From positions 1-64,000 of the forward strand of contig WIDE01000009.1 in NCBI GenBank assembly GCA_015039315.1: a DNA stretch of 64,000 bases. Direction: 5' to 3'. The DNA is from Clavulina sp. PMI_390. Its lineage: Eukaryota; Basidiomycota; Agaricomycetes; Cantharellales; Hydnaceae. Each line of letters begins with the position of its first letter. The first letter of the stretch is position 1. Below are positions 1 to 11,029 of this stretch, one piece after another. Under the pieces are notes generated by a model. The model did no database searches. It was given only the letters and a program-made list of their open reading frames with translations, and had not been told where the DNA came from. Made by a program: the position numbers and the translations under genes.

Positions 1-813
1 CCTGCATCGAGCCTGAGGTCTAATCCGTCTATACAGGCTTATCCCATTGCTTCTCCGCTAACAGGTTGGTGGTGCGAGGGATTCGAGAGCGCAGGTGCAG
101 ATCACGACTAAATCCGAGTGTCCAATATGATGACGGAGCCCAGTGCACGATTTCCATGGCGACTGAAGTTACAGAGACGTGAAACGCCTTTGAAGATTTT
201 GTAATTTCTTTGAAGTCATGTGTCGCTGTTGTGACGATGACAAGTGGTAGATGTGTTGGAAGACCCAGGACGGGTGAAAAATCCAGTGCTAACAATACTG
301 GAAAGAGGACATCGATTCTCGAATATAGATGTGCGAGCCAGAAGGACCACACTTTTCCACAAAGGAAACGAACGCTGCAACTAAGTCTATCACATGGAAT
401 GACTAAAGCATCGCAATCGGTAGGGAGGAATTTGGCGTACCATGTTTGAATGTGCAATATCGTGGGAACTGGCGCCACACCAAAGCGCCCATCACACACA
501 CTTGTCGCAGGTTCTGCCTAGGGCACAGCTGGTCTTAAATGCTCGTTGGCATCGTTCATATGAATGGATCCATCGTTTCGGTGTTTTATGGCCCTGGTCA
601 CGTTCAAATGGTCATATCACTATTTGCGCTCCCCTCCAGCTAGTCAAAAAAAGCAGCAGCGGTTCACCATTCAAGACTTATGCAATATGAATAAGTGTGG
701 CTTTAGACGTCTGAATATATATTTCGAATGCTGGTAGTATCACCCTATACGCGCGTGACTTCCGCGCGTGATCTATTCCACCTATCAACGATAAGGCCCA
801 CGTTGCGTGTACG
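1..813. other. Left-edge intergenic DNA, no supported gene
   Basis: No open frame in this stretch shows family resemblance, splice logic or composition that would support a gene. The longest one, on the minus strand at about 29-499, is hydrophobic and low in complexity and matches nothing I recognise. An AT-rich TATATAT string at 715-721 lies about 95 bases upstream of the first BTB gene and could be its TATA element. The 3' end of a gene lying to the left of the window could also be here. Confidence 0.5.
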
Positions 814-3158
814 ATGCCCAATGATGATGATTTTACGACCTTACTTCCCTCGTCCAGTATCATAATCCTCGTGGAGAACACTCTATTCCAGGTGAGTCCA
901 TGGGATGTCTTGCTCCCTGGCTTTTCTGGCTGATAGATGTGTTGAGATCCCTCGATCGCTGCTCAGTCACCATAGTCCGGAGTTTGGAGAAGCTCTCAAC
1001 GCTCTCTTGGAGTCTATCGAGCCACCTCTCGCGATCAGACTCGAGGCTTCTGCCGAGGTGTTTTGTGAATTCTATGCGACTCTATTCACGTAAGGATCAG
1101 ATTGGAATGCTCATCGATGGCCGCAACCTCACTGAGCCTCGCTGTAGACCCCTTCAGTCATGCCTCCGAGATGACTATCCTCTTTCTAAAGACCTCAAAC
1201 AGCTCCTTGATGTGACGGCATTTCTGCACCGACGCAAGTTCACAAAACTTGAGCAGCAGGTCTTGAAGCATATCGATCGCCTCACACTTAACGGCGCTCT
1301 TACCGGCTCTTTATCGGATGTGTGCTCTGCTCTTGACGTGTTTCAAGCAGGCCACACCATTGAACGCCCCGAGATCGTAGAAGCCGCCCTCAGCGTGCTT
1401 TTGGGGCAGCTATGGCCGCGCAGACAAGGCTGGGAGCATTTTGGCTATCCGCACAAAGTTCCCCCCGTCTCCGACCCTGCATTTGCATATGACGTGCTCA
1501 TTGTTGCCGAGCGGCTTAAAAACACTAAGCTTTTGGGGGCGGCATACTACAACATCCTGCTACGGGGCAAGGATGCTTGGGACACTTCGCGTCTCGGCAG
1601 TGCACGCTTCGACATACTCTCTCGCGCAATGTTCCGATGCGGGGAGGAGTGGGACTTGATGTCACATCATATCTGGAACCAGCAGCTTGGGAATCGATTC
1701 GTGGTTCGTCAGTGTTGCTGGCGGCGTGACTCATATTCTTCTAACTCAGATCGTCGTCCGCACTTGATGGAAGAGATCTCGCGGAGGGATCTATCGTGGT
1801 TTGATGTGATTGGCAGGGCTAAATTGGTCATGCAGCATGCTATTTCATATAGTTCGAGGTACTGCAACTGCAATCAAGAGCTCTCAAAAGAGATGGAACT
1901 TCTAAACGATGTCGTTTATTCGTTCTTCTTCGAGAACCAAGAATCGGAGAATACCTCTAAGACCTCCCCAACTGCCTCAACTGCAAACTTGCCTGATTGT
2001 GTTGGCCAGGCAATAGCACCAATTCATGAACTCCCATCAAATGCCCTCCGGCATGGTTCTATGGAATCACGGAACATTAGCCTTTTATTGCAGATTCAGG
2101 ATGTGAAATTTTTGGTATGTTGAGTCTCTCTCGCCCAACCTGACCCTAACGTGCTCATGTTGGCAGATTCCTGCATGTCTCGTTGAACAACACGACGGAC
2201 TATTTCGTGACATGCTTGACCATAGTACGGGAAACCTCAACGTATTAATAACTCTTCAAGATCCTGTCAGGGCATTCCGTGATCTCCGGTCTATTTTGTT
2301 CAGGTGCGTTACGCTTGCTGGTTGGGAGGCCTAGTTATCCGACTGATAGGATTATGCCAAATAAAAAGCCCCTTAAACTCCTGCTTTTTCAATTCAGCAT
2401 TCTTTCAAACCGATCTGAAGCGAGCTCTAGAACTTCTAGAAGTGCTGCATAAATACGGATTTGTGCAATATGAGGATTATGTCTTCAGCCTCGTCCAACC
2501 GTTTCTACTGCCCGACAATCCACCCAGCGAACTAGAAAGCCGACTATCGGAGCAATGCACCGTGTTCGATGTCTTCCACACTGGGCAGGTCATTGGTCGC
2601 CCTCTCTTGACACAATCCGCTCACAAGGTGATGCTTCATCGTTTATGGACATGCCATCCGTCCCTCTCCCCCTACTATCTCCTTCACTTTGGAAATCAGC
2701 TGAAGGATAATGATCTCATTGGGGCTGCCTATTACCAAATAGTACTCCGTGGTGAAGCAGCTTGGCAGATGGCTGAACCCGGTTTATCAGAACCTGAGTG
2801 TCGCCGCCTAGCGGACACTCGAGTTCGACTTGCCGAACAATGGCAAGAACTTTTTAACGCAATTGGCAAGGGAGGTACCAAGGCTACTCCCCTCTATCAT
2901 CCATGCTGCTGGTCAGCCCGTTCTAGCCCATATCACCACCCGCCCACGAATTTCGATTGGCTCCATACCTTGTGCAAGGACCTGGCATTATCTGACACTC
3001 CCTACTATGATTTCATTGGAAAGGTGGAAATCGTCATCTCATCAGCGCGCAAGCACTGTAATGCCGAATGTTCAAAGCGCTACACTATCGAACTTAATGA
3101 TGTTAAGAAACGATTGTATCGCTACCACCAAATTGAGGATGTAATGGATGCGAACTGA
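814..3158 (+). CDS. Double BTB/POZ-type protein (tandem array member 1)
   Basis: Five exons (814-891, 947-1089, 1148-2114, 2167-2303, 2369-3158) join to 704 codons. The protein is two copies of one unit. Unit 1 starts with a BTB-like strand (ILVENTLFQ), then IPRSLLSHHSPEFGEAL and an LxxLTxFLHxxxFxxLE helix. It continues into a C-terminal module with LLGAAYYNILLRG, a CCW motif and WFDVIGR. Unit 2 begins at VKFL-IPACLVEQHDGLF and repeats the module (LIGAAYYQIVLRG, HPCCW, YYDFIGK). BTB domains in fungi usually mediate protein-protein contacts or Cullin-3 recruitment; that role here is inference. The start ATG gives a 26-codon first exon, the same length as in five of the other six paralogues. 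There is no zinc finger, kelch or other effector domain. Confidence 0.8.
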
Positions 3159-3720
3159 AAAGTCTGAATATATGCACTCTCTTGGTGAGCAAGAATCTCG
3201 ATATCTTTGCTATGTGCGCTATCGATAACAATACTTCATCCGTTTTTTTTTTTCATTCACCATCGCTTCCTCCCATGAATTCTCCATTAGTGTCAAATGG
3301 ATGTTTGGGATCTCAGCATTTGCAAGTCTCAATAGCTTTCAAGGAACAGGGCGCATGGTTCCAAAAATGTAGATACCAATTCCCCCCCCTTTTCAATGTT
3401 GGGCACCTCGTACAATGGACATGCATGGGCATATATCTGACGACGTTTTCGTGGGAACTTCTTGCCAGCAGCTCCGCGGAGAGATGCGTCATTATACAAC
3501 TGACATTTGTCTGCAATGCGAATCAATCGCCCTGAAAATTGCTTTCTTTGGGTTATTACTTACTCTATTATATATTACTGGTCTTTGACGATGTATTGCC
3601 GATCGATCGATTGCCGCGCGACTAATATCTTAACTGGTGTTTCCACATACTGCGCTTGCACAACTCAGTCTGCACTCGGCAAATTCGACTCGTATGATAA
3701 GGCCTACAAGCTCTTGAACC
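3159..3720. other. Intergenic spacer between BTB genes
   Basis: This 562-bp spacer separates two head-to-tail BTB genes, so it should hold the terminator of the first and the promoter of the second. A pyrimidine/T-rich block lies near 3240-3290. No convincing coding sequence or TATA box was found. Confidence 0.5.
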
Positions 3721-6095
3721 ATGCAGTGTGAAGACGATTACACAACGAAGCTGTCTCCTCATAGCATCGCGATATGGGTGGAGAATACGCTGTTTCAGGT
3801 GTGTCGCTTCTCTCGTTCCCGATTGTGGGGCTATATCCCGTTTCTTATGCTTTTGGACTTGAAAGATGCCCAGAGCGTTGCTTGAACATAACAGCGAGGT
3901 CTTCACCCACATGCTTAATCAATACGATGCTCTCGGCAATCCCGAACTCTGTCTCAAGCTAGAAGGGACCGCAGAAACCTTCAAAGAATTCTATGATATA
4001 CTCTTCACGTACGCGGGCTATTTAAACCTATTGTTTGGCTAGAAAAGGCTTATTCTTCATCGATAGGCCCCTTTCCTCATGTTTGGTCGAAGTCCATGCG
4101 CGTACTCGCAATGTTGGAAGTTTACTCCGTCTGCTCATCTTTCTGCACAAATATGGGATGGAGGTGTTCGAGATTCGAATTCTTCAGCTGGTGGAGCCGC
4201 TCATATTGAATGGAGCTCTTGCAAAATCCCTATCCTCCAGTGTGTCCCTCGTCAGCGTTTTTGAGCTTTCCCATGAGCTAGCGCATCAAGGGTTTATTGA
4301 TTCAGTTCTCGAAGTACTTCTTGACCGCCTTTGGTCAAAAGACCCCACGGTCTCTGCTTTTGAAGCCCTCGGTGCTGCTGAGCGCTGCCGCGATAGAGAT
4401 CTATTAGGAGCAGCTTACTATCGGATATTACTCTACGGGCAAGAAAATTGGAGTAAAGCTCGATCGCTGACGGACCAGCATCGCTCAAATCTCTCGAATG
4501 CCATGGTCTCCCTAGGGATGGAGTGGGACAAGCTATTGGTGGGCCTATGCGATTCCGAGGAAACTGCTCTACCGGCTATTTGTCATCGATGCACTAGCGA
4601 TTGTGGGAGTGTCCAAGAGACTGACGCTATGTACGGCTATAGATGGAATCATGCCGTGTCGCCAACCGAATCTCATTCTCTTGATTATCGACTGTCAGCA
4701 CTTCAAGAGATAGCAGGAAGTAAGCTTTCATGGTTCGATCTTCTTGGTAGAGCCGCAGTTATTATTCGTCATTTCAGCGAAATGCCGGAATACCATGGAG
4801 GTCCTCGCCCAAACTGTCAGCATTCTCGCAATGCTATGAAAGAGATGAAGAATTCGATTCTCGTTCATTTTACTCGACAACCAGGAGCCGATCATGACGA
4901 TGGCTTCGGTGATACCACTCTGGATCATCGCACCAAACCTCTACTTGATGCCTCATTTGCGCCTCTCGATTCGGATCGTCACCGCTCAATGGAATCTGAA
5001 ACGAAGATAATTTTACTGAACGTAGATTCCGTTCGTCTTATGGTACGATTGATGAATCTAGTTTAAACATGCTTATCTCTTAGGCTCTTTGGTAGATACC
5101 CGCAGCGCTTATGCAAACGCATAGTGGGACCTTCGAAGATATGTTGAGGTTAGGGACTTCACTATCAGAAGATGGTCTTGAACTCGCCATAACGCTGGAA
5201 GATCCGCTTACAGCCATCAGAGAGCTACGGACTGTCTTTTTCAGGTACATTTTATATTTCTTCTCGTCGCTATCCATGTTGACAATATTTGGACAATAGC
5301 CCCCTTGACTCTTGTCTATTTTGTCCTGATCGCATCACCTGCAACCTGAAAACAGCCCTCGACTTCCTTCAATTCCTCCACAAGTACGAGTTCAGCGTAC
5401 TAGAGAATTATGTCTACAGCCTGATAGCGCCAATGATCTCAAAGACTTCGCTTCCCAACCATTTGACGAAAGATTTGACCATTTGGGATACTTTTCATCG
5501 AGGACAAATCCTCGCTCGTCCTTCACTGGTGCAATCCTGCCAGGAGATCATGCTGGAACGCCTGTGGGCCAAAGACTCCTCTGTTTCCCCCTACTATCTT
5601 CTCCAGTTTGGCGAGGAGCTACAGGATAAGACGATCATTGGAGCAGCGTACTATCATGTCGTGCTCCGTGGAGTCACAGCATGGAAGGCTGCCGATCCTC
5701 TTACCACGATGGAGCAATGCCAGCGTCTTACTGAGGCGAGAGTGAAGCTAGCAGAGGAATGGCAAATATTGCTCGACTGTATTGGTCAGCCTGCTTCGTC
5801 GGAAGCAGCAAGCAGGGCCATAATACATAGATGCTGCTGGGACCGTTCTTATCGCTCTCAGTATACGCAGAATTCCTATTCGCCACCGTCCAGCACCCAA
5901 CGCCGCGATTATCTTCTGACGCAACTTGCTCTTTCGAAGACTGCACACTTCGATCTGATGGGGAAGCTTCAAGTAGTCATCGCCGCTGCCAAATCAATCC
6001 CATGCGAGCCCAACTGCGCGGCTCGCTATGACTCGGAACTCGAAGATTTGAGGGGTGGCCTCCACTCATACTACATTACTACCCCCAATGACTGA
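3721..6095 (+). CDS. Double BTB/POZ-type protein (tandem array member 2)
   Basis: Five exons (3721-3798, 3866-4008, 4067-5042, 5096-5244, 5300-6095) join to 713 codons, with the same intron positions and phases as the neighbouring double genes. Unit 1 carries IAIWVENTLFQ, MPRALLEHNSEVF and LLGAAYYRILLYG, but the usual CCW motif is replaced by a diverged Cys-containing stretch (ICHRCTSDCG). Unit 2 begins at VRLM-IPAALMQTHSGTFED and keeps IIGAAYYHVVLRG, IHRCCW and HFDLMGK. The start was chosen because it gives the 26-codon first exon shared by most of the family. Cytosolic or nuclear adaptor function is inferred from the BTB family only. Confidence 0.8.
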
Positions 6096-6711
6096 GCACA
6101 TACCTTGCTCGGAGGTCGAGCATTTTTTCCCCCATAATCGTCTCACTGTTCGATGTACCTTACCATTCGTCATTTGGAGCATATGATCAACTGGGCGCAT
6201 TTTCTGTCCTAGAGTGACTGAATTGGAGCAGGATGAGTGATAGATCGACTTGGAGATGTGCAATATTGCAGATAGCTTGATCAAGGGGAGCATCCGTGGA
6301 GGGAGTTTCTTCTGTAAACCTCATTATTATATTTTGGCATGGTTGAGTGTGACGACCCATTAAAGCCGGGCATATCAGAGAATGTGGAGCGAGACTGCGC
6401 TGAGAGAGGAGCGGGGCAGGATACGCGAAATATCTGAATAAACTCTTGATGCTTCAACTTCATCACGCAGCAAGCGACGTTGCAGCATCAAACCTCAGCG
6501 ACTGTGGGTACATTTGTGGTCAATTAGACTAGAAATACAACAGGAGAAGGATAAAAAGAGGTGCAGCAACGATATGACGCTCGCTTGCCAACCTGAGAGT
6601 AAAGAATCGTCATGAATAGATCTAGTAGTAATATCTTCGGTTTCTTTCTTGCAAGTCATATTCGCCACAGTGACAATCACTGCATGCACCGCACCTAAAA
6701 TAGAATGCAGA
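6096..6711. other. Spacer downstream of BTB gene 2
   Basis: About 600 bp between the convergent 3' ends of the BTB gene on the plus strand and the cysteine-rich candidate on the minus strand. Only short unsupported frames are present, and I see no repeat or mobile-element signature. Confidence 0.4.
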
Positions 6712-7177
6712 TCAGGAATAGGTCAGACGTAAATGATGGAGGATCTCGTACAATAAGCAATTTGTTATTCCCAGGAGTCCTCCAGCAACACAATTTGGGA
6801 CGCAGACCACAAGACAGGCGAGACATCCTAGACCAGAATATCAGGTAATTGAAGGGATTAATTATTGTGTAGATAGAAACACACCGAGCAGTCCATGTCC
6901 GTGCGTGTGACAGATGCAAGGTCTGTTAATGGTGGAAGATTGTTAGCCGTAGAGTTGTAACAGCTCAGAGAGTGTTGCACACGAACCCAAGCTCGACATC
7001 CACCCCCCCAACCAAGCAATCACAGCCCCCTCGAAGCCTCAGGGCTTCCGAATCTTCAACTGACATCTGAGGAACGGCTTTTGGCTGAGTTGTAATTGCA
7101 TCCACCGCCTTTGGTTGAGCACAGTGGACAGGCAGAGGCGCAGTTGGAAGATCGACAGATTGCGAGGTTTTTGACAT
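6712..7177 (-). CDS. Candidate small cysteine-rich protein with LRLRGG string
   Basis: Three exons are proposed on the minus strand: 7177 to about 6987, 6922-6885 (38 nt) and 6827-6712. The predicted protein is about 115 residues: a Pro/Ala/Gln-rich N-terminus, then EALRLRGGCDC, then a Cys-rich tail (PCICHTHGHG, GCLACLVVCVPNC, ending GITNCLLYEI). The LRLRGG string equals the C-terminal tail of ubiquitin but is followed by more residues. Small fungal proteins with a Gly/Cys-rich core after a low-complexity N-terminus are common and mostly uncharacterised. There is no signal peptide, so this is not a classical secreted cysteine-rich protein. The first donor site is ambiguous (6986 or 6980). Support is the spacing of cysteines across the splice junctions, not homology. 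Confidence 0.35.
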
Positions 7178-7223
7178 AGTGGCAGAAACGATGTGAGATG
7201 AAGTCGGGAGCCCCCAGCTTTTA

Positions 7224-7251
7224 GGGGGAGGAAGGGAAGGGGGGGTGGGGG
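7224..7251 (+). promoter_or_regulatory. Putative G-quadruplex motif
   Basis: Four runs of three or more guanines (5, 3, 7 and 5 G) separated by loops of 5, 2 and 1 bases fit the G3+N1-7 quadruplex rule. The motif lies 47-74 bases upstream of the minus-strand ATG at 7177, on the template strand of that candidate gene. A regulatory role is inferred from position only. Confidence 0.45.
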
Positions 7252-8208
7252 AATTGCAGTCGGACAGCACAGGTTTGCTGTGGGAAATGTATCGATCCAT
7301 TCATAACACTGCGTCGCAGCGCGTCACGCTGATCTGAATTCATTGGTTCTCGAGACTGGTGTTTACGCTGCCAAGGATGTGGTAACTGCCAAGCCCTGCT
7401 AATTGCTTGTCGGTTCGCTTGTAGTCACTAACAGGGCGCACTCAATTGACAGTAGAACATGTTATGAGACGGTATCGGGAGTGGAGCAAACCTACCAAAC
7501 CAGAATTCCCTTGTGAGCAGCATGCGATGAGACTTTGGTTGGTCTAGGATGAGGTTTGAGGACAGCATAGCAGACGAGCGGGGGCGGAAGCAAGTGTACG
7601 GAGTGTGAGTGAAGAGAGAGGTATGTTGGCGAGTTGCAGGCCGCAAGAGACGCCCAGTTAAGGCTGGGCCAGAATTCTTGGCCGGCCTTGGACGGAGGTG
7701 GAGTGAATGTCATGATGGAGGCACAATGACCGATTTCCCGAAACCGAATTTCTGCTACAAAGTGAAGCACGAGTGTCTCTGTAGCATTCTGGCGACTTGT
7801 TATCACAGATTCAGAAGTTTCTCTATTGGCCAGGGTGAGGATCAGCGGAGACAAGGGTATTTCAAATGGGACGAAGCGCAACTGCGTCCGAGTCTGTGAT
7901 GGCGAACAGATACCGTGGGAATCTGATGGCCAAATGATAAACGACAGAACACTCTGCCACACCCATAGGTCTGCGTGAAATGATACCCTCCGTGTACTGC
8001 CTCTCACCACGTCCAAAACAACACTCTATGAATCCTGGCAGTCTCGGCGTCTAGGTGCCGATATCCCACAGAAGCTGAATGATTTGGGTGATGTCCCTCA
8101 GCTCATTTAGCAGAGCAGTGCCTTGCGCCTCTGAACTGGCGCCAATCGATCAAACGTCACTATATTCACGAACGCCACATGATGAATCGTGATTGCATAT
8201 CCCTTCTG
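7252..8208. other. Spacer upstream of BTB gene 3
   Basis: Nearly 1 kb with no supported gene. A 174-codon open frame on the minus strand (7492-8016) has no recognisable domain, no neighbouring exons and no compositional support, so it is not called. The region should contain the divergent promoters of the cysteine-rich candidate and of the BTB gene at 8305. Confidence 0.45.
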
Positions 8209-8216
8209 TATAAAAG
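8209..8216 (+). promoter_or_regulatory. TATA box of BTB gene 3
   Basis: A TATAAAAG element sits 89-96 bases upstream of the ATG at 8305, a typical distance for a fungal RNA polymerase II core promoter. No similar element is as clear in front of the first two BTB genes. Confidence 0.55.
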
Positions 8217-8304
8217 AAACGCGAGTCGCCTCTCGATTGGCGCTCGCGACCGATCACAGAGCCTTCCATCCACCCACCACTCCTAGACATTCCTAGCACC
8301 CGCC

Positions 8305-10620
8305 ATGTCTTCACAAGATGATTTCACGGTCTCGCTACCTCCATATAGTATCACAATATTAGTGGAAGATACCTCATTTCAAGTGAGTTCATTGAAGACT
8401 ATGCTCCTCAGGTCCCAGGACTAACCGATGGGTTCAGACTCCTCAATCACTCCTCGCTCATCATAGTCCAGAATTTGGGAAGGCCCTTAGCTCTCTGCTG
8501 AGTTCTACTGAGCCGCCATCTGCGATTAAGCTCGAGGCTTCTGCGCAAGCGTTTAGTGAATTCCATAAAACTCTGTTCACGTAAGGATCGGAACGCTCAT
8601 CCACACGGCCGTGGCCTCACAAATCTCCCCATAGACCCCTCGAGTCATGCCTCCACGATGACTACGCTGCATCCAAAGATCTCAAGACGCTACTCAATCT
8701 CACGGCCTTCCTGCACAAGTACCAGTTCACGGAGCTGGAGCAAGCAATATTAAAGCATGTTAATCACCTCGCGCTCCAAGGCGCACTACCTCACTCCCTA
8801 TCGAACGAGTGCTCCGCTCTTGATGTTCTTCAAGCAGGTCACGCTATACAGCATCCCAAGCTAGTGGAAGCAGCCCATGACGTCCTTCTAGATCAGTTAT
8901 TGCCTCCAAAGCGAAGTCCGAACAGTTCTAACCCCGCATTCGGGTCTTTCTTGGATGATCAGAACGAACGGGAACTCGTTTCTCCGTATGACGTTCTCCC
9001 CATTGCCGAAAAGTTGGGATACAAGAAGCTACTAAGTGCAGCATACTATAATATTCTGCTTCAAGGGCAGGATCTATGGGATGTTTCAAGACTTGGAGAT
9101 ATACGTCTTCACATACTCTATCGTGCAATAGTGAAATGTGGAGATGAATGGGAGATAATCTTCCGCCACCTGTGGAACCCCGAGCTTGGGAACCGATCTG
9201 TAGTTCGACAATGCTGCTGGCCAAACGGCCACGATTCTCGCTCACGGAAGGACCCTCGCTTCCACTTGATCCAGGAGATATCACGACTTGAGTTGCCGTG
9301 GTTTGATGTACTCGGCAAGGCTCGTGTGGTATTGGAACTGAGCGCCACAAAACATTCACAGCATGATGAGTCATTAAGGCCACTGTCGGATGAGATGAAA
9401 CTGCTTCAGGATCTAGTATTCTCATTTTTGGTTGACAAGCAAGATCAGGAAAATATCTCAGAAACGTCAAATTTCCACTCCAGCGACTCAATTGAGCAAT
9501 GGGTAGCGCCTATATGTACACTCCCTGAAAATGTAGTGCGAGACTCTTCTATGAACTCGGAAGCAATGAGTCTCTCTCTACAGGCCGAACATGTGAAATT
9601 CTTGGTACGTCGATGAACTGCACCTGCTCTGACCGTGCGCTCACACCTTACAGATTCCCGCATGCCTTCTCAAACACCATGGTAGTCTGTTTCGTGAAAT
9701 GCTGGATCACAGCACAGGAGATAGTGGCGCTACAATATCTCTTCAAGATCCTCTTGGGGCGCTCCAGGATCTTCGATCTATGTTATTCAGGTGCCGGATT
9801 CATCAAACTTGAGTTCTTAATAGTCCACTGACTGTACAAGTAGCCTTTATCTTCTTGCCTCTTCTGTCCCGACCACATCACGAGTAATCTGAAGCGGGGT
9901 TTGGAACTCCTAGAAGCGCTCCACAAATATGGTTCCCAACCATACGATGATCATGTTTTCCAGCTTATTGAGCCTATTTTACAACCAGACGAGCTGGAAA
10001 AACATCTTTCCAATGATTTTACTGTATTCTACGTCTTCCATATGGGAGATGTGGTTGATCGTCCACTCCTTAAACAAGCTGCTCGTCTGGTGATGCTACA
10101 GCGCTTATGGAGTCGCCCCCCGTCTCTCTCAATCGATTATCTCCTCCAATTTGGAGAACAGGTAAATGATGAGGACCTTATAGGAGCCGCATACTACCAA
10201 ATCGTCCTCCGTGGAGCCCCCGCCTGGCGAGAGGAGGAGCCCGGTGTAACTAAGCACGCTTGTCGCCGTTTGGAAGCGACTCGTACTCACCTCGCTGAAA
10301 GGTGGCAGAATCTTTTCAATACTATCGCGAAAACGGGTAGCAAGGCTGCTCCTCTCTATCACCCATGCTGTTGGCTGGATTCGCCCGGTCGCTTGTCAGA
10401 CCTGACCAGAAAATACAAGCGGATCTATGCCTTGTATAACGCTCTGGCATGCTCTGAGACACCGTACTATGACCTCATTGGCAAAGTGCAGGTGGTCATC
10501 TCTACTGCTAATAAGTACTGTCGCAAGTGCTCTGCTGTTTACACTTCCGAACTTGACGAACTCAAGAAAAGCCTATACTCCTACTATAGGACAGATAAGG
10601 AGGAGGATGGCTGGCTTTGA
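8305..10620 (+). CDS. Double BTB/POZ-type protein with broken splice frame (array member 3)
   Basis: Exons at 8305-8382, 8438-8580, 8635-9604, 9654-9790 and 9844-10620 match the family layout. Unit 1 has ITILVEDTSFQ, TPQSLLAHHSPEF, LLSAAYYNILLQG, RQCCW and WFDVLGK. Unit 2 has IPACLLKHHGSLF, LIGAAYYQIVLRG, HPCCW and YYDLIGK. Exon lengths total 2105 nt, one short of a multiple of three. In the three sister genes the last exon begins with one extra base before the Pro-Leu codons (C-CCC, C-CCC, T-CCT); here the acceptor TAG is followed directly by CCT. No alternative AG restores the frame. Either a one-base deletion has separated the two units or the assembly lost a base. Unit 1 is otherwise intact. 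Confidence 0.7.
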
Positions 10621-11029
10621 CACAGCTGTGAACCGTCCCGAAATTTCATGCATGGCTAGTTCGGACAAATTCACTTCGGCAGTAATTTGCCCATATCACT
10701 ACTGTCCTACCAATGAAAAATTTTCATCTACAAGTTTTGTGACAATTTATAACTGAGTGAAATCAATGAAAAATCCACTCAGCCAAAACCTTGATGAAAT
10801 TCAGCAAATTGATAGATGGGGTTTTAAAGCTTTCATTGTCTGGAAGATAACAGATCCATCATGACATCACTCCGCAACTTCCCCGGGCCTAACCTTCCAT
10901 CTTACGAGCACACGAGTGTCAACTAATGAAGCTACGTCCCGTCAAACTAAGACACGCTAATTGACTGGGTAGGCCGAGAGACCTTATCATGTGGAGGGCG
11001 CTGTCGCCAAAGATTGTCAAGCCGAGCTT
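10621..11029. other. Convergent intergenic spacer
   Basis: 409 bp between the 3' ends of the plus-strand BTB gene and the minus-strand single-BTB gene. It is AT-rich in its first half, as expected for two facing polyadenylation regions. No gene is seen. Confidence 0.5.

Noticed and set aside
29..499. 156-codon minus-strand open frame at the left edge
   Set aside because: Hydrophobic and of mixed composition, with no recognisable domain and no splice partners. It could be part of a gene beyond the edge but cannot be supported.
7492..8016. 174-codon minus-strand open frame upstream of BTB gene 3
   Set aside because: No family signature, irregular composition and overlap with the likely promoter. 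Probably chance.
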